Source of the DNA: OCS116 cluster bacterium AG-435-F03
Lineage (GTDB): Bacteria > Pseudomonadota > Alphaproteobacteria > MED-G09
Direction of reading: 5' to 3'
DNA: 64,000 bases
NCBI GenBank assembly: GCA_003212795.1
Contig: QCOV01000002.1
Span: 124,001 to 188,000 of the forward strand
Translations under genes and position numbers: made by a program
Part shown: piece by piece, positions 31,812 to 42,186 of the stretch
Layout: each line of letters begins with the position of its first letter
How positions within the stretch are numbered: position 1 is the first letter of the stretch
Notes under the pieces: model-generated
The model's input: only the letters and a program-made list of their open reading frames with translations
Database searches by the model: none
What the model was told of the DNA's origin: nothing

Positions 31812-34232
31812 TTAAATCTTCTTTTTAATTTCTTTGACTTCGTAACATTCAATTTTATCTTTCGGTTTTATATCTTCATTATTATCAAAAGCTAAGCCAC
31901 ATTCCTGACCTGATTGAACTTCCTTAACATCATCCTTAAATCTTTTAAGTTCTGAAATTTTACCTTCGTAAATAACAATACCATCTCTAATTAATCTTGC
32001 ATGCTCTCCTTTTTTAACAGTCCCTTCATTAATTAAACAACCTGCTATATTTCCAGTCTTAGAAATTTTAAATACCTCTAAAACCTCTGCATTTCCTAGA
32101 ATGTTTTCTTTCAACTCTGGATCAAGTCTTCCCTCTAACATGTTTTTTATGTCATCAAGTAAATCATATATTATGGAATGATAAATTATATTAATATGAG
32201 ATTTATCTGCTAAGTCTTTTGCTTGAGTATTGGCCCTCACATTAAAACCGAAAACAATAGAATTAGATGTTTCGGCAAGTGAAATGTCACTCTCAGAAAT
32301 AGCGCCCACCCCAGTGTGAACAACCCTGCATGATATTTCATCATTACCAATACTAAGAACTCCATCCTTTATTGCCTCAGAAGAACCGTGAACATCAGCC
32401 TTTATAATGACTGGTAATTCCTTTTTTGTTTCATCTTTTATTTTTGATAACATTTGCTCAATATTTGATTGAGGAACATTTGGAGTCTCTTTCTTATTTT
32501 GTCTATCTCTATATTCAGTTATTTCTCTTGCCCTTGCTTCATTCTCTACTACTGATAGAAAATCTCCAGCATTAGGTGTGTTATTTAAACCTAAGACTTC
32601 TATTGGGTCCCCTGGAAAACATTCATTTACTTGATCGCCTTTATCATTAATTAAGGATCTAACCTTTCCCCAATACTGACCAACAATTACAATATCCCCT
32701 TTTTTTAAGGTGCCTTTTTGAATTATTGTTGTCACAACAGGTCCTCGACCCTTATCCAATTTCGATTCAATAACAAATCCTTCGGCTTGTCTGTCTGGGT
32801 TGGCTTTTAGATCAAGAATTTCAGCTTGCAGATTAATGGCTTCCAGTAATTCCTCTATTCCTTCTTTAGTTTGAGCTGAAAGTTCAATACATTGGATATC
32901 GCCACCTAGTTCTTCTACTATCAATTCGTGCTCTAAAAGATCATTTTTGGTTTTTGTTGGATTTGCTTCAGGCTTATCTATCTTATTGACTGCAACTATA
33001 ATAGGTACACTTGCTTCTTTAGAGTGATTAATTGCTTCTATAGTTTGTGGCATAACACTATCATCAGCAGCAACAACAAGAATAACAATATCTGTAACTT
33101 TTGCTCCTCTTGCTCTCATAGAAGTAAACGCTGCATGCCCAGGAGTATCAATAAAGGTGATCTTATTATCATTTTTTATTATTTGATAAGCGCCAATATG
33201 TTGAGTAATTCCACCAGCTTCAGCGGAAACAATGCTCGTTTCCCTTATAGAGTCTAATAATGACGTTTTACCATGATCAACATGTCCCATTATTGTTACA
33301 ACAGGTGGTCTAGGTTTCTTTGATTCCTCAGGATCATCTTCTGAAGATAAACCAACCTCGACATCAGATTCTGAAACTCTTGTTACTGAGTGCCCAAATT
33401 CTTCCGCAATAAGTTCAGCAGTGTCAGCATCAAGAAAGTCATTGATCTTGACCATGACTCCTTGTTGCATCAAAGATTTGATGACATCAACACCTCTCTC
33501 TGCCATCCTATTTGATAACTCTTGAACAGTTATTGACTCTGGAATAACAACATTCCTTGATATTTTTTCTTTAGGAGCATCACTAATAACAGCTTTCTTT
33601 TTAGCTTTTTCTTGTCTTCTTCTTATTGAAGCAAGAGATCGTTGTCTTTCATTCTCATTTAAAGCTTCTGAAATAGTTAACTTTCCCTTTCTCCTTTTTT
33701 GAGGTTCATTTTTAGATTTTTTTGTTGTTTTATCTTTATCTTCACCTTTACTTTCCTTTTTTCTTGTCGATGAACTTTGAGTCTCAACTTTTTTAGCAGC
33801 AAAGCTTTTTTTCTTTGAACTTTTCTCAAATTCACCGTCTGAAGGTAAATCAATAGAAACTTCTTCTTTTTTAGCCTTTTTTTCTTTTTTAGTGCTTCCC
33901 TTTTCTAAAGCAGCTAAATCTTTTTTTCTTGTGTTAGCATCTAAAAGTGCTTTTTCCCTCGCAACCCTCTCTTTATCAGTCAAGCCTCCAAAAACATCGT
34001 CTTCAGTTGGTTCCTTGATCTTTCTTGATGTAACTGAGCTAGTCCTAGTTTTAATATTTGGTGCGCTCGGCTTTCTTGTCTTAGAAATTTTTCCTCTTTT
34101 TGATTCAACAACAACCGTTGAAACTCTTGAGCCCCCTCTGCTTCTGGCACCAATTGTACTTTTAGAAGATGTTGTATTAGTTTTAAGAGTTAGTGTTTTC
34201 TCTTTTTTATCTTTTTTAGTATCTTCAGGCAT
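31812..34232 (-). CDS. infB: translation initiation factor IF-2
   Basis: 806 residues. A long low-complexity, Lys/Ser-rich N-terminal part (about 1-220) ends in an IF2N region ([23 protein letters not shown]). The GTPase domain shows [28 protein letters not shown] and [11 protein letters not shown]-terminal beta-barrel and IF2C domains follow, with ITEYR and [16 protein letters not shown]. It brings fMet-tRNA to the 30S subunit. In most alphaproteobacteria a small ylxR (DUF448) gene lies between nusA and infB; here only 30 bases separate them. Confidence 0.98.
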   Translation of the reverse strand: MPEDTKKDKKEKTLTLKTNTTSSKSTIGARSRGGSRVSTVVVESKRGKISKTRKPSAPNIKTRTSSVTSRKIKEPTEDDVFGGLTDKERVAREKALLDANTRKKDLAALEKGSTKKEKKAKKEEVSIDLPSDGEFEKSSKKKSFAAKKVETQSSSTRKKESKGEDKDKTTKKSKNEPQKRRKGKLTISEALNENERQRSLASIRRRQEKAKKKAVISDAPKEKISRNVVIPESITVQELSNRMAERGVDVIKSLMQQGVMVKINDFLDADTAELIAEEFGHSVTRVSESDVEVGLSSEDDPEESKKPRPPVVTIMGHVDHGKTSLLDSIRETSIVSAEAGGITQHIGAYQIIKNDNKITFIDTPGHAAFTSMRARGAKVTDIVILVVAADDSVMPQTIEAINHSKEASVPIIVAVNKIDKPEANPTKTKNDLLEHELIVEELGGDIQCIELSAQTKEGIEELLEAINLQAEILDLKANPDRQAEGFVIESKLDKGRGPVVTTIIQKGTLKKGDIVIVGQYWGKVRSLINDKGDQVNECFPGDPIEVLGLNNTPNAGDFLSVVENEARAREITEYRDRQNKKETPNVPQSNIEQMLSKIKDETKKELPVIIKADVHGSSEAIKDGVLSIGNDEISCRVVHTGVGAISESDISLAETSNSIVFGFNVRANTQAKDLADKSHINIIYHSIIYDLLDDIKNMLEGRLDPELKENILGNAEVLEVFKISKTGNIAGCLINEGTVKKGEHARLIRDGIVIYEGKISELKRFKDDVKEVQSGQECGLAFDNNEDIKPKDKIECYEVKEIKKKI

Positions 34233-34262
34233 ATATTTTTCCTTAATTATTTAACTAAAAGA

Positions 34263-35912
34263 TTAATTATCTTCTGAGTTTGTTTCTAATTCATTACTTT
34301 CCGAAACCTCATCTTGATCGTTATGTATTTCTTCATCAAAATTTTCTTCGCTATCTTCATCAATTATTCCAATGATTTTTCTTGCTTTCATTATTAACTC
34401 ATTTGCATAATCTTCACCCAACTCAAATGATGAAAGTATACCTAATTCACGATGCTTCACTCCGTCTTTATATTCTTCCCAACCAACTAAATCGTCTGTA
34501 GAACAATAAGCAAAATCTTCAAGACTTTTAACATCATTTTCACCTAATTTAATAATCATCTTCAAATTTAATTCTTCAATTTCAAGAATATCATCTTGTA
34601 CGCCAAGTTCCTTTCTTTTTTCCTCAAGAAGAATATTTTCCTTTTCTAAAAAGTCATTTGCTCTGGCCTGAATCTCTTGAGCTGTTTCTTCATCAAATCC
34701 AGAAATACTAGTGATCTCTCCAATTTCAACCATAGCTATTTCTTCAACCTCAGAAAAGCCTTCTGTGACTAGTAATTGAGCTAATAATTCATCAACATCT
34801 AATGCTTCGATAAATAAATTAGTTCTCTCTTGGAATTCTTTTTGTCTTCTTTCAGACTCTTGGTCTTCTGTAAGAATATCTATCTCCCAACCAGATAATT
34901 CCGAAGCTAATCTTACATTTTGACCCCTTCGTCCTATAGCTAGTGAAAGCTGGTCTTCTGGTACTACCACTTCTAAACGCTCGTCTTCATCATATAAGAC
35001 TACCTTCATTACTTCAGCTGGTTGTAGGGCTTTTACAACAAAATCTGCGATATTATCAGTCCATGATAATATATCTATCTTCTCACCTTGAAGCTCATTA
35101 ACAACCGCCTGAACTCTACTACCTCTCATTCCAACACATGCACCAACTGGGTCTATGCTTGTTTCTTTGGAAAAAACAGCAATTTTTGCCCTGCTTCCAG
35201 GATCACGCGCTACTCCAATAATTTCAATAATACCATCATAAATCTCAGGCACTTCCTGAGCAAAAAGATTGGCCATAAAATCCGAATGTGTTCTAGATAA
35301 GAAAATCTGTGGTCCTCTCATTTCTCTTCTTACTTCATAAATATATGCTCTTACTCTATCGCCCGCTCTATAGGCCTCTCTTGGAAGTAACTGATCTCTT
35401 CTTATTACAGCTTCAGCTCTACCTAAATCTACGACTACAGAACTATACTCAACTCTTTTGACAACACCACTAATGATCTCACCAACTCTATCTTTAAATT
35501 CTTCATAGTGTCTCTCTCTTTCAGCATCTCGTACTTTTTGAACAATAACTTGTTTGGCGCTTTGAGCTGCTACTCTTCCAAAATCTATTGGTGGAAGCTC
35601 TTCTTCAATTGCAGGCCCTTCTAAAGAGGCATTTGCATCAATTTTTTTTGCATCTTTTAAATTAATTTGCCTAAAGTTATCTTCAACCTCTTCTACCACA
35701 TCCAGCAATCTAAGAAGACGAATATTTCCCGTATCGTTATTTATATCAACTCTAATCTTATTTTCCGCACCATATTTAGAGGCAGCAGCTTTTTCAATGG
35801 CCTCAGCCATAGCGGATAAAACAATTTCCTTATCGATTGCTTTCTCTTTTGCTACTGCATCAGCAATTTGTAATAGTTCTAATCTGTTAGCGCTTATACC
35901 AGTTGGCGACAT
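34263..35912 (-). CDS. nusA: transcription termination/antitermination protein NusA
   Basis: 549 residues. The order is the NusA N-terminal RNAP-binding domain (ELLQIADAVAKEKAIDKEIVLSAM), S1 (GEIISGVVKRVEYSSVVVDLG), two KH domains (DPVGACVGMRGSRVQAVVNEL; LSLAIGRRGQNVRLASELSGWEIDI) and two acidic helix-hairpin repeats, ending in an Asp/Glu-rich tail. It modulates pausing and termination. It lies 20 bases after rimP and 30 before infB. Confidence 0.98.
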   Translation of the reverse strand: MSPTGISANRLELLQIADAVAKEKAIDKEIVLSAMAEAIEKAAASKYGAENKIRVDINNDTGNIRLLRLLDVVEEVEDNFRQINLKDAKKIDANASLEGPAIEEELPPIDFGRVAAQSAKQVIVQKVRDAERERHYEEFKDRVGEIISGVVKRVEYSSVVVDLGRAEAVIRRDQLLPREAYRAGDRVRAYIYEVRREMRGPQIFLSRTHSDFMANLFAQEVPEIYDGIIEIIGVARDPGSRAKIAVFSKETSIDPVGACVGMRGSRVQAVVNELQGEKIDILSWTDNIADFVVKALQPAEVMKVVLYDEDERLEVVVPEDQLSLAIGRRGQNVRLASELSGWEIDILTEDQESERRQKEFQERTNLFIEALDVDELLAQLLVTEGFSEVEEIAMVEIGEITSISGFDEETAQEIQARANDFLEKENILLEEKRKELGVQDDILEIEELNLKMIIKLGENDVKSLEDFAYCSTDDLVGWEEYKDGVKHRELGILSSFELGEDYANELIMKARKIIGIIDEDSEENFDEEIHNDQDEVSESNELETNSEDN

Positions 35913-35932
35913 AATATTTTCCTTTCATAAAA

Positions 35933-36460
35933 CTAACTTATTAAGTTAGGTTTTGGGGGATCCTTATCTACCCAAGAGAGAATTACTTCCTTAATCATTA
36001 ATGGATCTAAGTTATATTCTCCATTTAAATCTTTTTCATTTTCTATAAATATTTTTATTTTACTCTCTGAGAAACCTAAAAGTTTAGCATTAAATTTCTT
36101 TGGAAAATCTTTATCACTATTTTGCTTTATTTGTACAAAATTGTTAGACCATGTATCAAAATCTTTCTGCCGAGTAAGAGGTCTTTCAATGCCTGGTGAA
36201 GAGATTTCTAATGAATAATCTGCAAATAATTTTTCATTTTTTTCTAAGTAATCAATAATAACCTCATTTAATATCTCACAATCTTCAAGTGATAAAGTAT
36301 GTTTATCATTCTCAGCCATTATTTGAATATTCGTAACTTTTTTCCCATTAATCTTAACTCTTACTAGTCCATAATTTAAGTCATCGAGCATACCAATAAT
36401 ATATTTAGCAAACTCTTGATTGCCGTCTGGAGCTAAAAGATGTTCATAATAATTTTCCAT
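35933..36460 (-). CDS. rimP: ribosome maturation factor RimP
   Basis: 175 residues, needed for 30S assembly. Motifs are the central DCEILNEVIIDYL and the signature YSLEISSPGIERPLTRQKDF, followed by the C-terminal Sm-like domain (FNAKLLGFSESKIKIF). It is the first gene of the rimP-nusA-infB operon and follows a strong hairpin with a U-run that resembles the alphaproteobacterial rimP leader. Confidence 0.96.
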   Translation of the reverse strand: MENYYEHLLAPDGNQEFAKYIIGMLDDLNYGLVRVKINGKKVTNIQIMAENDKHTLSLEDCEILNEVIIDYLEKNEKLFADYSLEISSPGIERPLTRQKDFDTWSNNFVQIKQNSDKDFPKKFNAKLLGFSESKIKIFIENEKDLNGEYNLDPLMIKEVILSWVDKDPPKPNLIS

Positions 36461-36480
36461 ATACTATCTTTCAAAAAATA

Positions 36481-36511
36481 AAAAAAGCGGGTGATTTTTA
36501 GTCGCCCACTT
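36481..36511 (-). ncRNA. rimP-leader-like hairpin / intrinsic terminator
   Basis: On the minus strand GTGGGCGA (36502-36509) and TCACCCGC (36487-36494) form a stem with one C-A mismatch and one G-U, closed by a 7-base loop and extended by two A-U pairs; six U follow. It lies 20 bases upstream of the rimP ATG and about 70 after trmB. It can end the glnD-trmB transcript, or act as the rimP leader described for alphaproteobacteria including Pelagibacter. The two roles may coincide as an attenuator. Confidence 0.6.
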
Positions 36512-36584
36512 CGTAATAAATCCGAAATATGTGCTTATATTACAAATTAATTATCAAAAATCAAGAATTTAAAGTTCTAATCAA

Positions 36585-37259
36585 TTATTGCTTAATGAAC
36601 TGAAAATAAAACGGATTTGTATTATTCTTAAGTGCTTTTTGTTCATACCGAGAAACAGGATATGTGCTAATTTTATTTCTACAATTAATAGGCATATCAA
36701 TTTCCCAATTAAAATCTGCATTTAATATAAAATGTCTTAAACCCCAATAAGCTATACCCTTATTATCAGTAAAAAATAGGGCTCTTCCATTTGATTTAAG
36801 TATTCTTGAAATTTCATTTACACTATCTTTATTAATAATGCGTCTTTTCCAATGTCTTCTTTTTGGCCAAGGGTCTGGAAACATAATTAAAATTTCATCT
36901 AAATAATTTGTCTTAGCTAGCTTTAGATAATCGAGAGCATCTCCATAAAAAAGCCTTATATTTTTTAAATTATGTTTTTCCATATTTAATAGCAGCTGAG
37001 CTATTCCTTTTTTATAATATTCAATTCCTACAAATAAATTATTAGGAAAATTTAAAGCATTATGAAGGAGAATATCACCTACTCCAAATCCAATTTCTAG
37101 GGAGATATTTTTATATTCGTTTAATTGATCAAGTTCAGAAAATGATTCTAAAGATACCTTCTCTTGATAAAAATCAAGGATTGACTTCTGATCTTTAGTT
37201 AATGATCTATTTCTTGAACTAAAATAATTTTTAAATTTAAAATCATCAGAGTAATTCAT
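36585..37259 (-). CDS. trmB: tRNA (guanine-N7)-methyltransferase TrmB
   Basis: 224 residues from the ATG at 37257-37259. An upstream in-frame GTG at 37271 would add four residues; the ATG is preferred. The enzyme makes m7G46 in tRNA. SAM motif LEIGFGVGDILLHNAL, the FVGIEYYKKG segment, and the catalytic region MFPDPWPKRRHWKRRI are clear. The C-terminal PVSRYEQKALKN matches the tRNA-binding TxxE-like end. It overlaps the end of metK by 14 bases and is the last gene of the glnD-trmB run. Confidence 0.96.
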   Translation of the reverse strand: MNYSDDFKFKNYFSSRNRSLTKDQKSILDFYQEKVSLESFSELDQLNEYKNISLEIGFGVGDILLHNALNFPNNLFVGIEYYKKGIAQLLLNMEKHNLKNIRLFYGDALDYLKLAKTNYLDEILIMFPDPWPKRRHWKRRIINKDSVNEISRILKSNGRALFFTDNKGIAYWGLRHFILNADFNWEIDMPINCRNKISTYPVSRYEQKALKNNTNPFYFQFIKQ

Positions 37260-38421
37260 TTTTAAATTCACTAGATATGTCTAAATTTTCCCATGTAAAA
37301 CAACCTTTGTCGTTTGGTTCTCTTCCAAAATGTCCATAAGATGAAGTCTCTGAGAAAATTGGATTACTTAAACCAAGCATGTCTATAATTCCTCTTGGTG
37401 ATAAATCAAACCTATCCCTAATGAATTTTTCTACTCTATTTGTGTCAACACTATTTTTATCATGTAAATCAACAAAAATTGACAATGGTTCAGACACTCC
37501 AATTGCATATGATAATTGAATTGTACATCTTTCAGAGATACCTGCATGAACTATATTTTTAGACAAATATCTTGCAGCATATGCAGCCGATCTATCGACT
37601 TTGGTGGGGTCTTTTCCAGAAAATGCTCCTCCACCATGAGGAGATGCCCCTCCATAAGTATCAACAATAATTTTCCTTCCAGTCAAACCTGTATCCCCAA
37701 CAGGACCGCCTATAACAAACTTACCTGTGGGATTAACTAAAAGTTTTGTATCATCTGTATACCATTCGTCTGGTAAGATTTTTTTACATAATTTATTAAT
37801 TTCTTCATGTAAATATTCCTGGGTTGTTTCTTCTGTATGCTGAGAGGAAACAACAATTGAGTCAATATATTTAGGTTTATCATTTTCATAGAAGAGGGTT
37901 AATTGAGATTTTGAGTCTGGAAGTATTCCAGTAATTATATTGTTTTTCCTTTTATATGCGAGGTCTTTGAGAATTTTGTGAGAAAAGGATAATGTCGCTG
38001 GCATTAATTCTTTTGTTTCATTACAGGCATAACCAAACATAATTCCCTGATCACCTGCACCTTCAGAATTGTCGCCTACAGCATCAACCCCCCTTGCAAT
38101 ATCAGGTGATTGCTCATGAAGTTGAATCATAACTTTTACATTTTCGTGATTAAAGTCTCCAAAATCATATCCTATTTTTTTAATTGCATTTCTTGATAAA
38201 GATTCAATTTCACTATCAGAAATTTTATTTGTTGATCTAATTTCTCCAGAAATTACCACTAAATTGGTAGTAACTAGAGTTTCTACTGCTACTCGGGAAT
38301 TTTTATCTAAAGATAAATACGCATCTAAAATTGTATCGGATATTCTATCACAAATTTTATCCGGATGACCTTCAGAAACAGACTCAGATGTAAAAAAATA
38401 ATTCCTTGATTGATCACCCAT
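37246..38421 (-). CDS. metK: S-adenosylmethionine synthetase
   Basis: 391 residues, forms SAM from methionine and ATP. Motifs are FTSESVSEGHPDKICDRISD, GAGDQGIMFGYA and the phosphate loop GGGAFSGKDPTKVDRS. It starts 8 bases inside the end of lnt and overlaps trmB, which uses its product. The metK-trmB pairing after lnt is found in Rhizobiales. No SAM riboswitch can sit directly upstream because lnt coding sequence occupies that place. Confidence 0.98.
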   Translation of the reverse strand: MGDQSRNYFFTSESVSEGHPDKICDRISDTILDAYLSLDKNSRVAVETLVTTNLVVISGEIRSTNKISDSEIESLSRNAIKKIGYDFGDFNHENVKVMIQLHEQSPDIARGVDAVGDNSEGAGDQGIMFGYACNETKELMPATLSFSHKILKDLAYKRKNNIITGILPDSKSQLTLFYENDKPKYIDSIVVSSQHTEETTQEYLHEEINKLCKKILPDEWYTDDTKLLVNPTGKFVIGGPVGDTGLTGRKIIVDTYGGASPHGGGAFSGKDPTKVDRSAAYAARYLSKNIVHAGISERCTIQLSYAIGVSEPLSIFVDLHDKNSVDTNRVEKFIRDRFDLSPRGIIDMLGLSNPIFSETSSYGHFGREPNDKGCFTWENLDISSEFKNELL

Positions 38422-39904
38422 AATTTTTCTTCTTTTTTAAAAAAATCATCATTAATAAGGTTAATATCAATACACCAAAAAATAAAAAATCACCAACTTT
38501 ACTATAATATGTTTCAAGAGTTTTTTTTGGTAAAGGTGAAAAGATTGAGCCTTTTTTACCTAATCCAATCTTATCTATTATCCTTCCATAAGGATCAATA
38601 ATAGCTGAAATACCAGTATTTGCTGATCTAAAGACTGGTATGCCTTGCTCAATTGCCCTAAATCTTGATGAATTAAAATGTTGAAATGGTCCCGAGCTAT
38701 TACCAAACCAAGCATCATTTGTAATGTTGATAATAAGGTCTAGTTTTTCATTATTTGGATTGATCTCCTCAGGAAAAATTATTTCGTAGCAAATAGCAAT
38801 TCTAGCATTTCCAACTTTAGTATAAATACTATTAATTTCCTTTCCACTATCAAAACCAATATCACCAGTGATAATTTTCATAAAAGGTAGTTTTGATAAA
38901 GTGTCATGAAAAGGCATATATTCACCAAAAGGAACTAAATGTACCTTATGATAAATATCCCTAATCTTCTTATCTTGATCAATTAGCAAGGCAGAATTTC
39001 TAAACTTATCTGCTTGAAAAGTAATATTGCCAATTAATATCTCGCTTTCCTTTGGCAAATTATCAACTATAAGCTCAATTATTTCTGGGTTATACTGTAA
39101 AAGTATTGGTATAGAGCTTTCAGGCCATATCAAAAAATTTGCATCTTCTTTATTTGATAGATTAATGAGATTCTTTAATATTTCGTACTCATCTGGATTA
39201 TCAATCTTATCCTTTTGCAAGACATTTGGCTGAACAACGCCAATAAGGCTAGTATCGATAAATTCATTATCTTTAATCCTAATTGATCCGTAAAGAAAGA
39301 TTACTGGTAATAAACTTATAAAGATTAAAGCTTTAAAATATGCTCTGTCTTTCCAAAAAAATAATATAAATTGTGAAATTACTATTAAGAAAAATGTAGC
39401 TAAATATTGTCCAGTTATTGAAAATATTTGCATAAGATTTTCATTTATCGCAAGAGAATGAGAAAAATTATTCCAAGAAAAACCTGTAAAGATATTTCCT
39501 CTCAAGAATTCACCAATTGAGATACAAGACGCTAAAGATAGTATCTTATTAACCTTTGTATCCCAGAAAATTGCAGGAATAACAAAACTTGGAGATACAA
39601 ATATTAACATTAATAACGGAAGTCCAAAAAGAGTTATAAATTTAAATGAAGATAGTTCAGGCCTAAATTCAAATGCAGAAATGATCCATGAAAATCCAAA
39701 TAGAAAATAGAAATATAAAAAACCTCCCAATATTAATAATAATGAAATAAATCTCTGAAGATAGCTTTGATCTTTTATTTTGCTATCTAGAATTAAATGA
39801 AGAATTGGAAAAATTAAAAAAATAAGAAGGAAAAAATTCCAAGGCGCTTGTATTAAATTAGAAAGCGCACCTAAAAAAGATGAAATTAAAAACAATTTAA
39901 GCAT
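38414..39904 (-). CDS. lnt: apolipoprotein N-acyltransferase
   Basis: 496 residues, transfers the third acyl chain to the N-terminal Cys of lipoproteins in the inner membrane. An N-terminal bundle of about six helices is followed by a periplasmic nitrilase-like domain with the Glu-Lys-Cys triad: Glu in IWPESSIPIL, Lys in YHKVHLVPFGEYMPF, Cys in ARIAICYEIIFPE. A C-terminal helix (FLFFGVLILTLLMMIFL) closes the chain. It follows corC by 18 bases. Confidence 0.95.
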   Translation of the reverse strand: MLKLFLISSFLGALSNLIQAPWNFFLLIFLIFPILHLILDSKIKDQSYLQRFISLLLILGGFLYFYFLFGFSWIISAFEFRPELSSFKFITLFGLPLLMLIFVSPSFVIPAIFWDTKVNKILSLASCISIGEFLRGNIFTGFSWNNFSHSLAINENLMQIFSITGQYLATFFLIVISQFILFFWKDRAYFKALIFISLLPVIFLYGSIRIKDNEFIDTSLIGVVQPNVLQKDKIDNPDEYEILKNLINLSNKEDANFLIWPESSIPILLQYNPEIIELIVDNLPKESEILIGNITFQADKFRNSALLIDQDKKIRDIYHKVHLVPFGEYMPFHDTLSKLPFMKIITGDIGFDSGKEINSIYTKVGNARIAICYEIIFPEEINPNNEKLDLIINITNDAWFGNSSGPFQHFNSSRFRAIEQGIPVFRSANTGISAIIDPYGRIIDKIGLGKKGSIFSPLPKKTLETYYSKVGDFLFFGVLILTLLMMIFLKKKKNYG

Positions 39905-39922
39905 TTTTTAAGATCTTTTTAA

Positions 39923-40753
39923 TTATTCTTTATCAACTTTAATTCTTAATCTTACAGTTTTGATTCTTCTAGAATCAGCATCTGTAATCTCAATCTCAAA
40001 ACCAAGAGGGTGGTCAATTAATTCACCCCTTTGGGGTACACGCCCAGCTAAAATAAATACTAAACCACCTATAGTATTTATTTCTTCATCAGTATCTTCA
40101 GTATATAAAGAATCCCCAATTATATCATTTATCTCTTCAATAGAGGTTCTTGCAGAAGTATCAATATAATTATCATATATCTTAATTCTATCTAGATCCT
40201 CTTCAAACAATTCATCCTCAATTTCACCAATGATTTCTTCTATCAAATCCTCAATAGTGACCAAACCATCTGTTCCACCATATTCATCAATTACTAGAGC
40301 CATATGAATTCTTGATGTCTGCATACTAACAAGTAAATCTCTTGATTTCATTGAAGGTGGTACAAAAAGGATTTCCCTTAAAAACTTTTCTATATCAATT
40401 TCATTTATATTATCATCAGAAAAAATACCAATGAGATCTTTCATATGTAGCATTCCAATCGGATTATCTAATGTTTCTTTATAAATAGGTATTCTTGAGT
40501 GGTTGGAATCAGAGAAAGTCTTTAATATTTCTTTGATATTGATATTAATTTCTAACCCCACAATGTCAGCTCTTGGAACCATACAATCTTCAACTCTAGA
40601 TTCTCCAAAACCTATAACATTATTAAGCATATCTTTTTCTTCAGGAGTCAATTCTCTAGAAGAATTGTCTGAGGTTTCTATAATATTGCTTAAATCCTTG
40701 GGTTTTTCTTTATTAATTGAACCAAATAATTTTATTTTACTAAATATACTCAT
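39923..40753 (-). CDS. corC: CorC/HlyC-family CBS-domain protein
   Basis: 276 residues. After an N-terminal stretch comes a CBS pair (ESRVEDCMVPRADIVGL; RIPIYKETLDNPIGMLHMKDL; FVPPSMKSRDLLVSMQ; HMALVIDEYGGTDGLVTIEDLIEEIIGEI) and a C-terminal CorC_HlyC transporter-associated domain (DADSRRIKTVRLRI). No membrane segments, so this is the short soluble form often found between ybeY and lnt. It is linked to magnesium/cobalt resistance in enterics; the exact role here is unproven. It starts directly after the ybeY stop. Confidence 0.93.
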   Translation of the reverse strand: MSIFSKIKLFGSINKEKPKDLSNIIETSDNSSRELTPEEKDMLNNVIGFGESRVEDCMVPRADIVGLEININIKEILKTFSDSNHSRIPIYKETLDNPIGMLHMKDLIGIFSDDNINEIDIEKFLREILFVPPSMKSRDLLVSMQTSRIHMALVIDEYGGTDGLVTIEDLIEEIIGEIEDELFEEDLDRIKIYDNYIDTSARTSIEEINDIIGDSLYTEDTDEEINTIGGLVFILAGRVPQRGELIDHPLGFEIEITDADSRRIKTVRLRIKVDKE

Positions 40754-41230
40754 TTAAATTCTATCACCATAAGGATTGGAAATATCTATCATCTTTAATA
40801 ATTCAACCTCTTTATTTTCCATAATAGTTGAATCTTCTTTACTATCATGGGTAAAGTTTAACAAATGTAAAAAGCCATGTATCACAATATGGGCTAAATG
40901 GTCGTTAAAGGTTTTTTTTTGATCCTTAGCCTCACTTAGAATTTTTTCTTTAGATATCACTATATCTCCAATCATTCTTAATTCATTAACAATTGTATCA
41001 CTCGTAATAGAAAACGATAAAACATTTGTTGGCTTATCAATTTTTCTATATTTTTTATTGAGTTCTCTTATCTCTTCATCATTCGTAAGTAATACACTAA
41101 CCTCATGATTTAATTCATTGCCATTAAGCATGTTTTCAAATGTATGCTCTAAGACTTCACTTACAAAAGAAACTTCGTGCTCGGTCCATTCTTTAGTTTT
41201 CTTTATAAATATCGATTGCGATTTATTCAT
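40754..41230 (-). CDS. ybeY: endoribonuclease YbeY
   Basis: 158 residues, metal-dependent RNase of 16S rRNA 3'-end processing and ribosome quality control. The zinc motif H-x3-H-x5-H is exact in HGFLHLLNFTHD; the preceding LTNDEEIRELNKKYR and TNVLSFSI segments are typical. It starts three bases after phoH and abuts corC, in the phoH-ybeY-corC-lnt order seen in most proteobacteria. Confidence 0.96.
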   Translation of the reverse strand: MNKSQSIFIKKTKEWTEHEVSFVSEVLEHTFENMLNGNELNHEVSVLLTNDEEIRELNKKYRKIDKPTNVLSFSITSDTIVNELRMIGDIVISKEKILSEAKDQKKTFNDHLAHIVIHGFLHLLNFTHDSKEDSTIMENKEVELLKMIDISNPYGDRI

Positions 41231-41232
41231 TT

Positions 41233-42186
41233 TTATTTTTTGATTTTGGAATAAGCCTTAACGATTTTATCAACTAGACGATGTCTAACAATATCTTTTG
41301 ATTGAAAGTTTATAATTTCAATACCTTCTTCTTTTGGTAATAATTTTAATATCTGATTTAATCCTGATGAGCTTCCAGTTGGTAAATCAATTTGTGTGAC
41401 ATCACCTAGAATTACCATTTTGGAATTACGCCCCAATCTTGTAACAAACATCTTCATTTGCATATTTGTGGTATTTTGTGCCTCATCTAAAATTATAAAA
41501 GCATTTTCTAGCGTTCTACCCCTCATAAACGCTAAAGGAGCTATCTCAATTATCCCTGACTCAATATTGTTTTCTAATATTTTTTTTGGCATCAAATCAT
41601 TAAGAGCATCATATAAAGGTCTCAAATATGGATCAATTTTTTCTTTCAAATCACCAGGTAAAAAACCTAATCTTTCTCCAGCTTCAACTGCTGGTCGTGA
41701 AAGTATTATTCTTGAAATCTGATTGTTAAGCAAACTTTGCACAGCTGTAGCTACTGCTAAATAAGTTTTTCCAGTTCCTGCTGGGCCTACTCCAAAAACT
41801 AGGTCATTTTTATTTATAGAATCAACGAATTTTTCTTGATTTTTAGATCTAGCATAGATTTTTTTATTTTTAGTTTTAATTAAGAATTGATCTTTTTCAA
41901 TTTTTTTACTTTTTAAAAATACATCTATGTCTTTTATTCCTAATTTAATTCCATTATCTAATTCATTGTAAAGTTGCATTATCTTATCAGCAGCCATCAA
42001 ACTCGATTCGTCATCTCCCGAAATCTCTAAAATGTTACCTCGATAAGAAATTGAAACTCCATAATAATTTTCAAATTTCGCAAGATTTTGATCATGATTA
42101 CCATATAATTCTGGCAAAAAAGAATTATTCTCAAATTCTACAGTGTGTTTTTTATTAATTTTATTTATTCGTTTTCTCTTTTGCAT
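41233..42186 (-). CDS. phoH: PhoH-like ATPase (YbeZ)
   Basis: 317 residues. An N-terminal KH-like part (NYYGVSISYRGNILEISGDDES) precedes the P-loop ATPase domain: Walker A GVGPAGTGKTYLAVA, SRPAVEAGERLGFLPGDLKEK, Walker B FIILDEAQNTT and GDVTQIDLP. YbeZ works with YbeY in rRNA processing. It immediately follows the miaB stop and precedes ybeY by three bases. Confidence 0.96.
   Translation of the reverse strand: MQKRKRINKINKKHTVEFENNSFLPELYGNHDQNLAKFENYYGVSISYRGNILEISGDDESSLMAADKIMQLYNELDNGIKLGIKDIDVFLKSKKIEKDQFLIKTKNKKIYARSKNQEKFVDSINKNDLVFGVGPAGTGKTYLAVATAVQSLLNNQISRIILSRPAVEAGERLGFLPGDLKEKIDPYLRPLYDALNDLMPKKILENNIESGIIEIAPLAFMRGRTLENAFIILDEAQNTTNMQMKMFVTRLGRNSKMVILGDVTQIDLPTGSSSGLNQILKLLPKEEGIEIINFQSKDIVRHRLVDKIVKAYSKIKK

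Noticed and set aside
31799-31852. Longer rbfA start overlapping infB by 41 bases
   Set aside because: The added residues are a basic read-through of infB coding sequence, and the shorter start fits the family N-terminus.
36461-36584. tRNA gene in the trmB-rimP spacer
   Set aside because: Only one hairpin with a U-run is present; no cloverleaf or T-loop GTTCRA sequence.
38414-38430. SAM riboswitch upstream of metK
   Set aside because: lnt coding sequence overlaps the metK start, leaving no room for a leader directly upstream.
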